From an uncultured Sulfitobacter sp. (lineage in GTDB: Bacteria > Pseudomonadota > Alphaproteobacteria > Rhodobacterales > Rhodobacteraceae), in assembly GCF_947497275.1 (NCBI RefSeq), contig NZ_CANMFS010000002.1, forward strand, positions 248,001 through 312,000: a stretch of 64,000 nt of DNA. The letters are read 5' to 3'. Positions 55,878 through 64,000 of this stretch are shown one piece after another. A model generated the notes under the pieces. That model was not told the origin of the DNA. It made no database searches and worked only from the letters and a program-made list of their open reading frames with translations. Numbering within the stretch: the first letter of the stretch is position 1; each line of letters starts with the position of its first letter. The translations under genes and the position numbers were made by a program.

Positions 55878-56031
55878 GCTCGCACTCCTTCTCTTTGTGC
55901 GCGTATTTACCCAAGGTTAACCGGTTTGGAGGTGCTTTGAACACACACGTTTTGCAACAAACGGACATGTTTAGCGCAATCAATGCCCTGATCTGTTTAA
56001 TTGTTTCCCATAGGCAGCGGTGATTTGCCGG

Positions 56032-57303
56032 TCATGACGCCTCACTGACATTTTTATCGTCGTCGGGCGCGTGCTCGCTCGCGTATTCCTGCGCGATCTC
56101 GAGTGCCACAGGTGTGGCCGACGCATAGATCGGCACGTAACTGCCGGTTTCTTCCACCGGCACCGCATCGCGACGGGTGGAGCGGTAGGCCGCATAGACC
56201 ACCAACGCGACGAAAAGGATCGCGGTAAAGAGGTAAAAACCGCCCGGCCCCAGCGTCGTTCCCATCATCCAACCGGTGATCACGGGCCCGGCAATCGCGC
56301 CAAGGCCGTTGATGAAGATCAGCCCGCCGGACGCCGCCGCCATATCGTCACGGTCCAGAAAGTCGTTCGTGTGTGCGATAAGCAGCGAGTAAAGCGGGTT
56401 CGACATACCGCCGACGACGAAGGCCGATGCAAGCAGCAAAGGGAATACATGGCCCATCACCATGCCCAGAATAGACCCGCCCGCACCGATGGCCGAGACG
56501 ATAACGATCAGACCGCGACGGTCCATGCGGTCGGAAATCCAGCCGATCGGATATTGCAGAATAATCGCGCCAACAAAGAAGGTGGCGACGAACGTTGAAA
56601 TCTGGGGGACGCTCAGCCCCGCCTCGGCGCCGTAGACCGACGCCATGCCGAACTGGGCCGAAAACACCCCGCCCAACAGGAACATGCCGACACAACCCAG
56701 CGGCGAGAAACCGGCCAAGGCGCGCAGGCTCATCGGTTTGGTGCTGTCGAACGCCGGTGTCGGGCTGATCGAGAGCAGAATCGGCGTCACCGCGACGCTC
56801 ACCAGAACCGATGGAATGACAAACAGGACAAATCCCCCCGGATCAGCCACCAGAAGAAGGCCCTGAGCGATGACGATGCCCGCCGTTTGCACGATCATGT
56901 AAAGCGACAGCGCCTGGCCCCGGTTGTCGTTCGTCGCCGCATTGTTGAGCCAGCTTTCCGCCGTGACATAGACCGCCGAGAAGCAAAAGCCTATCAGCAC
57001 CCGACCGATCGACCAGATGACGATGTTGGGAAACGTCGGATAGAGAATCATGACTGCCGAGATCAGCGAGGCCAATGCCGCGAAGACGCGTACATGGCCG
57101 ACCCGGCGAATCATGCCGGGTGCCAAACGCGATCCGCCGAGAAAGCCCACGAAATACGCCGACATCACGATGGACATTGCAAAGGTATCAAAGCCTTCGA
57201 TACCGCCACGGATGCCGAGCAATGTACCTTGCATGCCGTTTCCAACCATCAGCAGGCACATCCCCAACAGGAGTGCCCACGCGCTTGTAAGGACCTGAAA
57301 CAT
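56032..57303 (-). CDS. MFS transporter (YcaD-like)
   Basis: 423 residues, 12 hydrophobic segments. N-terminal LGMCLLMVGNGMQGTLLGIR and VMSAYFVGFLGGSRLAPGMI, with VTAESWLNNAATNDNRGQAL in the central part, match the YcaD/MFS branch. The start at 57303 follows AGAGGTAGGCG. The C-terminal 60 residues are a charged cytoplasmic tail (ALEIAQEYASEHAPDDDK). Substrate unknown. Confidence 0.87.
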   Translation of the reverse strand: MFQVLTSAWALLLGMCLLMVGNGMQGTLLGIRGGIEGFDTFAMSIVMSAYFVGFLGGSRLAPGMIRRVGHVRVFAALASLISAVMILYPTFPNIVIWSIGRVLIGFCFSAVYVTAESWLNNAATNDNRGQALSLYMIVQTAGIVIAQGLLLVADPGGFVLFVIPSVLVSVAVTPILLSISPTPAFDSTKPMSLRALAGFSPLGCVGMFLLGGVFSAQFGMASVYGAEAGLSVPQISTFVATFFVGAIILQYPIGWISDRMDRRGLIVIVSAIGAGGSILGMVMGHVFPLLLASAFVVGGMSNPLYSLLIAHTNDFLDRDDMAAASGGLIFINGLGAIAGPVITGWMMGTTLGPGGFYLFTAILFVALVVYAAYRSTRRDAVPVEETGSYVPIYASATPVALEIAQEYASEHAPDDDKNVSEAS

Positions 57304-57382
57304 ATCGCCTACCTCTAATCTCTTGCCAGCCTTACCGGTGCCGCGCACCGCCTGTCGGGTTCACTTGCGACAGTTTCGGACG

Positions 57383-58438
57383 CTAGCGCGCCGGTATCAG
57401 CAGAGACGCGTCTCCGTAAGAGAAAAAACGATACTTATTCGTGATCGCGTGCGCATAAATCCCGCGCAGCCGGTCCTGCCCCATCAGCGCCGAGACAAGC
57501 ATCATCAGTGTGGAGCGCGGCAGGTGGAAATTTGTCATCAATGCATCCGTCACGCGAAACTGGAATCCCGGCGTGATGAAGATGTCGGTGTCGCCTTCCC
57601 AAGCGGTAATCGTGCCGCCGCGTGCCGCCGTCTCAACCAGCCGCAACGCCGTGGTTCCCACCGGGATAACCCGTCCGCCGGCTGCTTTGGTCTGCGCGAT
57701 CTCGGCGGCGGCCTGCGCGCTTACCTGACCCCATTCGCTGTGCATCTTGTGATCGGCGACGTCGTCCACCTTGACCGGAAGAAAGGTACCGGCACCGACG
57801 TGCAGGGTGACATAGGTGATCTCGACACCCATCCGTGACACCTGCTCCAACAACGGCAGATCGAAATGAAGCGAGGCTGTGGGGGCTGCGACCGCTCCCT
57901 TGTTCCTGGCCCAAACGGTCTGGTAATCGGTGTGATCGCGCGCATCCGCAGCCCGTTTCGCGGCAATATACGGCGGCAGCGGCATGGCCCCTGCGGCGTT
58001 AAGCGCCGTGTCGAAATCATCGCCCGTCAGGTTGAATTCCAGAAACGCCTGGCCATCCGCCGTGTCCTTCAGGGTCGCACAAAGCGCGTCGGAGAACACG
58101 ATCCGTTCGCCGATCTTCAGCTTGCGCAGCGGTTTGACCAGCGCCGACCACACCCCGGCCTGTGCCTGCGGCTCCAGCAGCGTCACCTCGATCCGGGCGG
58201 CCACGGGGCCCTGCCCGCTCTCGCGGTGGCGCAGGCCCGACAGACGCGCGGGAATAACGCGGGTGTCGTTCAGCACGAGCCGGTCGCCCGCGCGCAGCCA
58301 GTCGGGCAGATCACGGAAATGCGCGTCGTGGGTCGCGTCCCCGTCGGCGATCAGCATACGCGCGGCAGAACGCGGTTGCGCGGGACGCACAGCAATCAGG
58401 TCTTCGGGCAGGTCGAAATCGAATTCACTGAGTTTCAT
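57383..58438 (-). CDS. queA: tRNA preQ1(34) S-adenosylmethionine ribosyltransferase-isomerase
   Basis: Transfers the ribosyl part of SAM to preQ1 in tRNA, making epoxyqueuosine; the step after Tgt, encoded at 9-10 kb. About 350 residues. [60 protein letters not shown] and [15 protein letters not shown] are QueA blocks. Start at 58438, 11 bases after the stop of the giant AsmA-like gene, so probably co-transcribed. Confidence 0.96.
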   Translation of the reverse strand: MKLSEFDFDLPEDLIAVRPAQPRSAARMLIADGDATHDAHFRDLPDWLRAGDRLVLNDTRVIPARLSGLRHRESGQGPVAARIEVTLLEPQAQAGVWSALVKPLRKLKIGERIVFSDALCATLKDTADGQAFLEFNLTGDDFDTALNAAGAMPLPPYIAAKRAADARDHTDYQTVWARNKGAVAAPTASLHFDLPLLEQVSRMGVEITYVTLHVGAGTFLPVKVDDVADHKMHSEWGQVSAQAAAEIAQTKAAGGRVIPVGTTALRLVETAARGGTITAWEGDTDIFITPGFQFRVTDALMTNFHLPRSTLMMLVSALMGQDRLRGIYAHAITNKYRFFSYGDASLLIPAR

Positions 58439-58448
58439 GCAGCCGCAT

Positions 58449-61400
58449 CTAGCGACCTTCGAACCCGCGCACAACGGGGCTTGGCGATGCTTTTTCGGCA
58501 GGCGTCCGAGCGTCGCCCGTGCCGCCGTCTACCTGCGGCAATTCGGTCGGCGGCGCACGGAAAATATCGCGTAGCCCTCCCGGCATCAGTGCCGAGAGGG
58601 GATTCACCGAGACGTCGGGCGATTTCGCATCGCCCCGTAGCACGTAGTTAAAACCGATCAGCCCTTCTCCCTTGCGGGTCAGCAAGGAGCCGATGCCGTT
58701 GAGCAGATAAACCGGCGTGATCACCCCCTGCATCGCAATCTGACCCGTATCCGTCGCATATACGCCGTCCATCGACAGGCCGAGCGACGCACCGACGGCG
58801 CTGGCACTGGTGAGGGTCATCCGGTTCGGCGTCAGCCGGAACGCGGCCTCGACTTCGGTGAAATAGATGCCGTCGCCGTTCATCTCATTAACCAGCCCCA
58901 CGACGGAAATCGCGTTGACCAGCGCCGCCATCGCCGGCGCATCCTTGACTGACAAGCCGTCGATCTTGAGCCTGCCGTCGAAGGCGCCGCCGCTGCCCAC
59001 CGGGACCAAGGTGAGATCCAGCGCGCCACCGACCGCCTGCTGCAACACGCCCGCAGAGCGCAACAGACCGCCCGCGTCCTGCGAAAGCACGCGCACGGCG
59101 CTGCGGCCATTGCGCGGCACGACGGTCCCGCGAATCGCCGTCCCCCCGTTGAGCTGCGCCTGAAACGGCCCCGAAAGACCGCCCTGGGTAGAAAATGTGC
59201 CTGAAAGCCCGGCCACCCAGATCGTTTCCGAGATCTGAAGCCGGTCAAGTTGCACCTCGATTGGGGGACCCGCCGGTCCAGAAGCTCCGCCGCCCGATCC
59301 GAATTGCGCACGGCGAAGGTCCAACGTGCCGCCGCGAATTGCGACCTGCGGCGTGCGCCCCGCGCCGCGCCCGATCAGATCAACCGGCACATCCAGCCAA
59401 CCGCCCAGTCGCAACCGGTCCAGCCGCAGCCGTTCGAGGCCGCCACCGTTCGCCGCCAGCGTCACACTGCCCTGCGCGTCGAGACCGGCGGCGGCAAGTG
59501 ACAGGCGCGGCACGGTGGGGGTGGCCCCCAGGATCACGTCAAGATCGAGCGTTCCAGCCGTTGCCGCAGCTTTGCGCCATCCCAACTGCGGCACATTCAA
59601 CGCGAGCCCCCGAAGATCCGATCGCAGCGACATGCGCGGGGGCTGCCCTTTTTCGAGTGCTATGGAGATCTGTGCCTCAGCAGTCCCCGAAACGGTGCCG
59701 GACGGCAGCGCCACGTTGAAAGCGTCCAACGCCCGTGGCGAGAGGGTGGCCGTTGCGCTCAGCGTGCTCTTGGTGCTTCCAGCGCCGATGGGTTGGCGCC
59801 AGCTCGCGTCGAACGACACTCCGTCAAGGGTCCCTGCGCCTGCAATTTCAACCCCTTCGTTGTTCGCGGTGACGGCCAGCCGGGGGCTGCGCAGCGCGCG
59901 ACCCTTGATGAGCGTGTCGCTTTGCACATCGGTGATTACGGCTGTCGCATCGAAAACCACGTCTTTTGGGTCTCCGCCCCGCCGCAGCGGAAACGCGAGC
60001 GTTCCGGCCATATCCACCTGCCCGTCGGCCAGCGCCACTGGCAGGCCCGCGCGCCGCATCACCTGCATCGGGGGTTGGTCCAGCGCCCAAAGCGCCGACG
60101 TGACGTCCGAGCGCACGTTCAGCCGCACCACGGCGGGCGCGCCGTCTTTTACGGTGGTATCGGGAATGATGAACGCGGTGCGGTCGATAGTCAGCACGCC
60201 GCCCTCGGGCGTTGTCATCCGGCCCGCGTCCAGCGATATGACGAAACGGTTCGCATCAAGGCTGCCGCGACCCTGTGCTTGCGTGATCGGCGGCAAGGTC
60301 TTCAACGCCTTCACCGTCGCGTCCTCGAACCCGAAGGATAGAAAACTGCGCGGTGCCTCACCAGGCAAAAGCCGCAACGCGAAATCGGCATCGCTGATCC
60401 GCCCGCCGGTCAGGTTCTCTCCCAGCCACTTTCGGGTCTTCAACTTGACCTGTTCGGGCCACAGATCGAGGATGCGGTCGTAACCGATACTTTCTGCACG
60501 CGCATCCAGCGCCAGTTTCCAACCCTCCGGTTCGGCCGAAAGCTTGCCCATGGCACGACTGGTCCGGCCTTGATCGGTGATCTCAAGCCGGCCGAGTTCA
60601 AGCACGAAGGGAGAGAGGCGCAAGCTGAAATCCATGCTGGCGCGGTCAAGTTTGACGGGTTGCGGGTAGAGATCGGCTGGATTGGCGCTGAGCTCGGTGA
60701 TGTCGAACTGGCCGACGAGTTGCTCCAACGTTCCGGCGCTCAGCCCCGTGAGCGTCGCCGTGCCTTCGGCGCGGGCCGTGATCCACGGGCTTTGCACCGA
60801 CAGCTCATCGAACCGCAGCACGCCTTCTGCGGGGTCATAGGAAAAATAGCTGCGCGCGGCGTCGAAAGGGATTGGACGGGTCTGGTCCGTGGGCTGCACC
60901 GATCCCTTCGCGATCTGAAGCGTCGCGTAGAGCGGTGCAAGCGTGCCGTCGGGCCGCACGCCCGCACGCACGGCACCCGAGATCGGCGCACGCAGAACAC
61001 CGAGCCATCCGAAGGCGGGGCTTTGCAAAGCGATGTCGGCAGCGGACATGTTGTCGAGAGTCACACCGAACTGAGCCTCTGGCGTCCCGATCACGCTGTT
61101 GAAATTGGCCGCGAGCGTCGTGACGCCCGGCCCCTCGCCCAACAGCGCCAGATCGGCATCGACCGACAGGGTGTCACCATTGCGCGTCGCGATCAGGCGC
61201 CCGCCATCCAGGGTAAACGCGCGCTGCACCCGTCTGTCGATGAATTGCAGGGTCAGCCCGCGCAGCTCGGCACGGTCCAGACCGGAAAGCCCCGGCTGCG
61301 ACAGCAGCGCGTCGATCTGGTCGACGGCATCACCGGGTGTCTCGAACCGCAACCCACCCGCGCTTGAGAATTCGGATTGCAGCGCAAAACTGCCGTCGCT

Positions 61401-61841
61401 CTCGCGCAACAGTGTGGCGAAGACGCCGGTCATCGTGATTTCGCTGGGCGCGATCCTGCCCCCCAGCAGTGCGGACATTGAGAACTTGGCCTTGCTTTCC
61501 GAGAACCGCACGATCTCTTCTCCGCCCAACGTGCGCACGGACACGTCACGCAGGCGGATCTGCGGTCGCCAGCCCTCCTCCACCAGCAGGCGCAATTCAC
61601 CGAATGTCACCCGCGCCTGCGGCAGATCCTCGGCCAGCCGCGCCTCGATCCGCGCTTCGATCCAGTCCGGTGCCACAAGCGGGCGTTCATAGATAAAATA
61701 GATGCCCGCGACGATCAGAACCGTGACCAGCACACCCATCGTCCATACCGCGTAGGCCGCACCGTGCAGCAGCAAGAACCGCTTGCGCTTGCGTCGCGGA
61801 ACCGGGGGCCGCGTCTCTTCTGGGGGGGCGGGGTCGGTCAT
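58449..61841 (-). CDS. AsmA/YhdP-like giant envelope protein (DUF3971)
   Basis: About 1130 residues. One N-terminal transmembrane helix (about 30-50, [20 protein letters not shown]), then a very long beta-rich periplasmic region with repeated patterns such as [20 protein letters not shown], ending in a domain with [20 protein letters not shown]. This layout is that of AsmA/TamB/YhdP bridge-like proteins, thought to carry phospholipids between membranes. Start is uncertain: TTG at 61859 or ATG at 61841, neither with a clear ribosome site. The last 35 residues are Pro/Asp rich. Confidence 0.82.
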   Translation of the reverse strand: MTDPAPPEETRPPVPRRKRKRFLLLHGAAYAVWTMGVLVTVLIVAGIYFIYERPLVAPDWIEARIEARLAEDLPQARVTFGELRLLVEEGWRPQIRLRDVSVRTLGGEEIVRFSESKAKFSMSALLGGRIAPSEITMTGVFATLLRESDGSFALQSEFSSAGGLRFETPGDAVDQIDALLSQPGLSGLDRAELRGLTLQFIDRRVQRAFTLDGGRLIATRNGDTLSVDADLALLGEGPGVTTLAANFNSVIGTPEAQFGVTLDNMSAADIALQSPAFGWLGVLRAPISGAVRAGVRPDGTLAPLYATLQIAKGSVQPTDQTRPIPFDAARSYFSYDPAEGVLRFDELSVQSPWITARAEGTATLTGLSAGTLEQLVGQFDITELSANPADLYPQPVKLDRASMDFSLRLSPFVLELGRLEITDQGRTSRAMGKLSAEPEGWKLALDARAESIGYDRILDLWPEQVKLKTRKWLGENLTGGRISDADFALRLLPGEAPRSFLSFGFEDATVKALKTLPPITQAQGRGSLDANRFVISLDAGRMTTPEGGVLTIDRTAFIIPDTTVKDGAPAVVRLNVRSDVTSALWALDQPPMQVMRRAGLPVALADGQVDMAGTLAFPLRRGGDPKDVVFDATAVITDVQSDTLIKGRALRSPRLAVTANNEGVEIAGAGTLDGVSFDASWRQPIGAGSTKSTLSATATLSPRALDAFNVALPSGTVSGTAEAQISIALEKGQPPRMSLRSDLRGLALNVPQLGWRKAAATAGTLDLDVILGATPTVPRLSLAAAGLDAQGSVTLAANGGGLERLRLDRLRLGGWLDVPVDLIGRGAGRTPQVAIRGGTLDLRRAQFGSGGGASGPAGPPIEVQLDRLQISETIWVAGLSGTFSTQGGLSGPFQAQLNGGTAIRGTVVPRNGRSAVRVLSQDAGGLLRSAGVLQQAVGGALDLTLVPVGSGGAFDGRLKIDGLSVKDAPAMAALVNAISVVGLVNEMNGDGIYFTEVEAAFRLTPNRMTLTSASAVGASLGLSMDGVYATDTGQIAMQGVITPVYLLNGIGSLLTRKGEGLIGFNYVLRGDAKSPDVSVNPLSALMPGGLRDIFRAPPTELPQVDGGTGDARTPAEKASPSPVVRGFEGR

Positions 61842-61970
61842 CGCGCGGGGGTCACTCAAAAAGCCGGTACAGATACGCTGGGCGGGGGTTGGACTTTGCC
61901 CCCCTCACCCTACTATGACAGAGGCCGACAGGCGGTCCAAGGCCGCGCCCCTCACATTAAGAGTAGTCTG

Positions 61971-62432
61971 ATGCCCGAGATATCCCAACCCGCTCCCGAT
62001 TTCACGTTGCCCGTTACCGGTGGCGGCTCTGTCACGCTGTCGGACCTGCCAGGCGCGCCGGTGGTTTTGTATTTCTACCCGCGTGACGACACGCCGGGTT
62101 GCACCAGGGAAAGCGTGGGATTTTCCGACCGGCTGGCGGAGTTCGATGCCGCAGGCGTCAAGGTGTTCGGGATCTCGCGTGACACGATGGCCAAACACGA
62201 CCGTTTCGCCGCCAAGCACGCGCTCGACGTGCCGCTCTTGTCTGACGAGGAAGGTTCGGTGACGCAAGACTACGGTGTCTGGGTCGAGAAGAACATGTAC
62301 GGCAAAAAGTCGATGGGAATTGAACGGGCCACCTATCTGATCGACGATCAGGGAAATGTTGCGCGGATCTGGCGCAAGGTCAAAGTGGACGGGCATGTCG
62401 ATGAAGTGCTTGAAGCGGCGCGCGCGCTGTGA
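61971..62432 (+). CDS. bcp: Peroxiredoxin, Bcp/PrxQ family
   Basis: 153 residues reducing hydroperoxides. Peroxidatic Cys44 in RDDTPGCTRESVGFSDR. The usual resolving Cys five residues on is Val49, so this is a one-Cys form needing an external thiol. Thr41 and a distal Arg support the Prx active site. Its TGA overlaps the next start (GTGA). Divergent from the AsmA-like gene. Confidence 0.93.
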   Translation: MPEISQPAPDFTLPVTGGGSVTLSDLPGAPVVLYFYPRDDTPGCTRESVGFSDRLAEFDAAGVKVFGISRDTMAKHDRFAAKHALDVPLLSDEEGSVTQDYGVWVEKNMYGKKSMGIERATYLIDDQGNVARIWRKVKVDGHVDEVLEAARAL

Positions 62433-63238
62433 TCGCGCTGGCCCAGATGGCGGAAGCGGTGCTGCGCACGGCGGATGGCCGCGAAAAGACTGCCCTGTCG
62501 CACGATTTTGCCGCGCAGTGGCGCAGTGCCCGCGCGGACGGCGGGATGCCCGAGATCGGGCGCGCCGATCCGCCGCTGCATCCCGCGCGGCCCGCCGCGC
62601 CGCAACTGCTCAGCCCGCGCGATGTGCCGCGCCGGCGTCCGGGTACGCCAGAGGGGCGCATCGCGTTGCTGCATGCAGTCGCGCATATCGAGCTCAACGC
62701 CGTCGATCTGCACTGGGACATCATCGCCCGGTTTACCGATACGAAGATGCCCATCGGTTTTTACGATGACTGGGTCAAGGCGGCGGACGAGGAATCCAAA
62801 CATTTCAACCTGATGTGTGACTGCCTTGAAGCGGCGGGCAGCTTTTACGGTGCTTTGCCCGCCCATGCGGGCATGTGGCGGGCGGCCGAAGACACGGTCG
62901 ATGACTTCATGGGCCGGCTTGCCGTGGTACCGATGGTTCTGGAGGCGCGCGGGCTGGATGTGACACCCGGTATGATCGAAGTGTTCAAACGTGCGAAAGA
63001 CGCAGGCGCCATCGCGGCGCTTGAGACGATCTATGCGGAGGAAGTCCACCACGTCGCGTACGGGTCAAAGTGGTTTCATTTTCTGTGCGGTCGCCACGAG
63101 CTTGACCCGACTGAGAAATTCCACGCCCTCGTGAGACAGTATTTTCACGGCCAGCTCAAGCCACCGTTCAACGAGGAAAAGCGTGCCGAGGCGGGGATTC
63201 CGCCGGATTTTTACTGGCCCTTGGCCGACAGCAGGTAA
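62429..63238 (+). CDS. DUF455 ferritin-like protein
   Basis: 269 residues, GTG start overlapping the bcp stop. Four-helix ferritin-like core with probable di-iron ligands in AHIELNAVDLHWD, KAADEESKHFNLM and IYAEEVHHVAYG. Start MIALAQMAEAVLRTADGREK. Family members are of unknown function. Coupling with a peroxiredoxin suggests an oxidative-stress or iron-linked task (inference). Confidence 0.88.
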   Translation: MIALAQMAEAVLRTADGREKTALSHDFAAQWRSARADGGMPEIGRADPPLHPARPAAPQLLSPRDVPRRRPGTPEGRIALLHAVAHIELNAVDLHWDIIARFTDTKMPIGFYDDWVKAADEESKHFNLMCDCLEAAGSFYGALPAHAGMWRAAEDTVDDFMGRLAVVPMVLEARGLDVTPGMIEVFKRAKDAGAIAALETIYAEEVHHVAYGSKWFHFLCGRHELDPTEKFHALVRQYFHGQLKPPFNEEKRAEAGIPPDFYWPLADSR

Positions 63239-63420
63239 AGAAGGTGCGCCAAGGCCCTGACATCGGCGGATTTTTGCCCATTTGCATCATTTTTCGGCAA
63301 CGAATCGTCCGGTGCGTCTCCGAGGGTTGCCCGATGAGTTCCCCCTAGATATTGCAATATTCCTAACAGAGGCATGCGGGACACATGTTTCTGTCAGAGG
63401 ACCAAGGGGATATAATAGAC

Positions 63421-64000
63421 GTGCGAACACAGCTCGCGATTAAAACTCATGCCATTCTGGAAAAATACTTCCCGGAACGCCGCGTATTTCTCAAATCAGA
63501 CAACGATACCCGATTTATCCGTCTGCGACCCGCGACACAGCTGGTCGCCTTTGCCGGATCGGCAGCATTGGTCGCCTGGGCAATCATCGCCACCGCGATC
63601 GTGCTGATGGACAGCATCGGCGCAGGGAATTTCCGCGAACAGGCGAAACGCGATCAACGCACCTATCAGGCCCGGCTGAACGATCTGAGCGCACAGCGCG
63701 ACGGTCGCGCGGAAGAGGCTCTTGCCGCGCAGGAGCGTTTCAACGCAGCCCTCGCCCAGATTTCAGTGATGCAGTCCGAACTGCTCAATTCAGAGAACCG
63801 CCGCCGGGAGCTTGAGACCGGGATCGACGTGATCCAGACGACCCTGCGCGACACCATGAAGGACCGCGAAGCCGCGCGCACGCAGATCGCGGGCATGATG
63901 GACGAAGGTGGCGGCGCCGTTCAGGTCGCGGCCAGTACGGCCCCTGTCGAATTTCTGGCTGACGCGCTGTCGCGCACCGCAGCGGAGCGTGATCAGGTCA
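63421..64000 (+). CDS. M23-peptidase-like coiled-coil membrane protein, 5' part only
   Basis: The visible 193 codons begin (M)RTQLAIKTHAILEKYFPER, RVFLKSDNDTRFIRLRPATQ, then one transmembrane helix (VAFAGSAALVAWAIIATAIV), then a coiled coil (ARLNDLSAQRDGRAEEALAA onward). This is the N-terminus of Rhodobacterales envelope proteins that end in an M23 metallopeptidase domain; that domain would lie beyond the window. Start GTG at 63421 follows GGGGA; an in-frame ATG at 63385 is possible. A perfect TATAAT at 63411-63416 would put the transcript start at or near the GTG. Confidence 0.7.
   Translation, partial: MRTQLAIKTHAILEKYFPERRVFLKSDNDTRFIRLRPATQLVAFAGSAALVAWAIIATAIVLMDSIGAGNFREQAKRDQRTYQARLNDLSAQRDGRAEEALAAQERFNAALAQISVMQSELLNSENRRRELETGIDVIQTTLRDTMKDREAARTQIAGMMDEGGGAVQVAASTAPVEFLADALSRTAAERDQV

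Overview
The window is a GC-rich, densely coded chromosomal segment from an alphaproteobacterium, most likely a marine Rhodobacterales member of the Roseobacter group. This is inferred from gene content and order: a lon / HU-like / tRNA-Val block, a TRAP-type dctPQM locus next to dctBD, a coxSLM-like molybdenum hydroxylase cluster with XdhC, zapA beside transketolase, and valine catabolism genes. Almost all of it is conserved core chromosome. No insertion sequence, prophage, CRISPR array or rRNA was seen. One tRNA (Val, CAC) is present.

Layout. 1-3.3 kb: class III aminotransferase (cut by the left edge), divergent LysR regulator, nitrilase-family hydrolase. 3.3-6.5 kb: tRNA-Val, HU-like protein and lon, all on the minus strand. 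6.8-10.1 kb: thiolase pcaF, a 0.9 kb gene-poor stretch with decayed coding sequence, and tgt. 10.2-13.8 kb: SPFH/NfeD pair, SufT-like protein, SatD-like/DUF3307 pair, A-type Fe-S carrier. 14-15.9 kb: 2OG-Fe(II) oxygenase and tpiA. 15.9-22.3 kb: dctB-dctD-dctP-dctQ-dctM, all minus. 22.3-26.9 kb: cytochrome P450, Lrp-type regulator, fpr, a membrane-anchored protein with 11-residue repeats, infC. 27-34.7 kb: OmpA-like protein and the minus-strand xdhC / molybdopterin-binding protein / coxS / coxL / coxM cluster. 34.8-39.4 kb: bolA, an overlapped 37-codon ORF, grxD, a candidate 6S RNA, zapA with a coiled-coil partner, tkt, and a small membrane protein behind a CtrA-type site. 39.4-42.9 kb: DUF808, gap, a 47-aa protein, coaD, CBS-domain protein. 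43-48.7 kb: LysR regulator and the valine distal pathway. 48.8-58.4 kb: uvrA, MFS transporter, methyltransferase, lpd, DUF924, a second MFS transporter, queA. 58.4-64 kb: AsmA/YhdP-like giant protein, bcp, DUF455, and the start of an M23-peptidase-like gene cut by the right edge.

How the genes work together. The dct locus senses and imports C4-dicarboxylates. Its regulator has lost key sigma-54 activator motifs, and two matching palindromes lie upstream of dctP. The mmsA / acyl-CoA dehydrogenase / HIBYL-CoA hydrolase / mmsB operon completes valine breakdown. Tgt and QueA are two successive steps of tRNA queuosine modification. BolA with the CGFS glutaredoxin, SufT-like and the A-type carrier all serve Fe-S cluster handling. 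tpiA, gap and tkt are central carbon enzymes scattered through the window.

The least explained items are small or non-coding: the translationally coupled 37-codon ORF between bolA and grxD, the mutually exclusive hairpins at the SatD/DUF3307 junction, the 11-mer repeat protein, the tandem dct palindromes, the CtrA-type site, and the structured region downstream of zapA. I did not find a clearly new multi-gene system.
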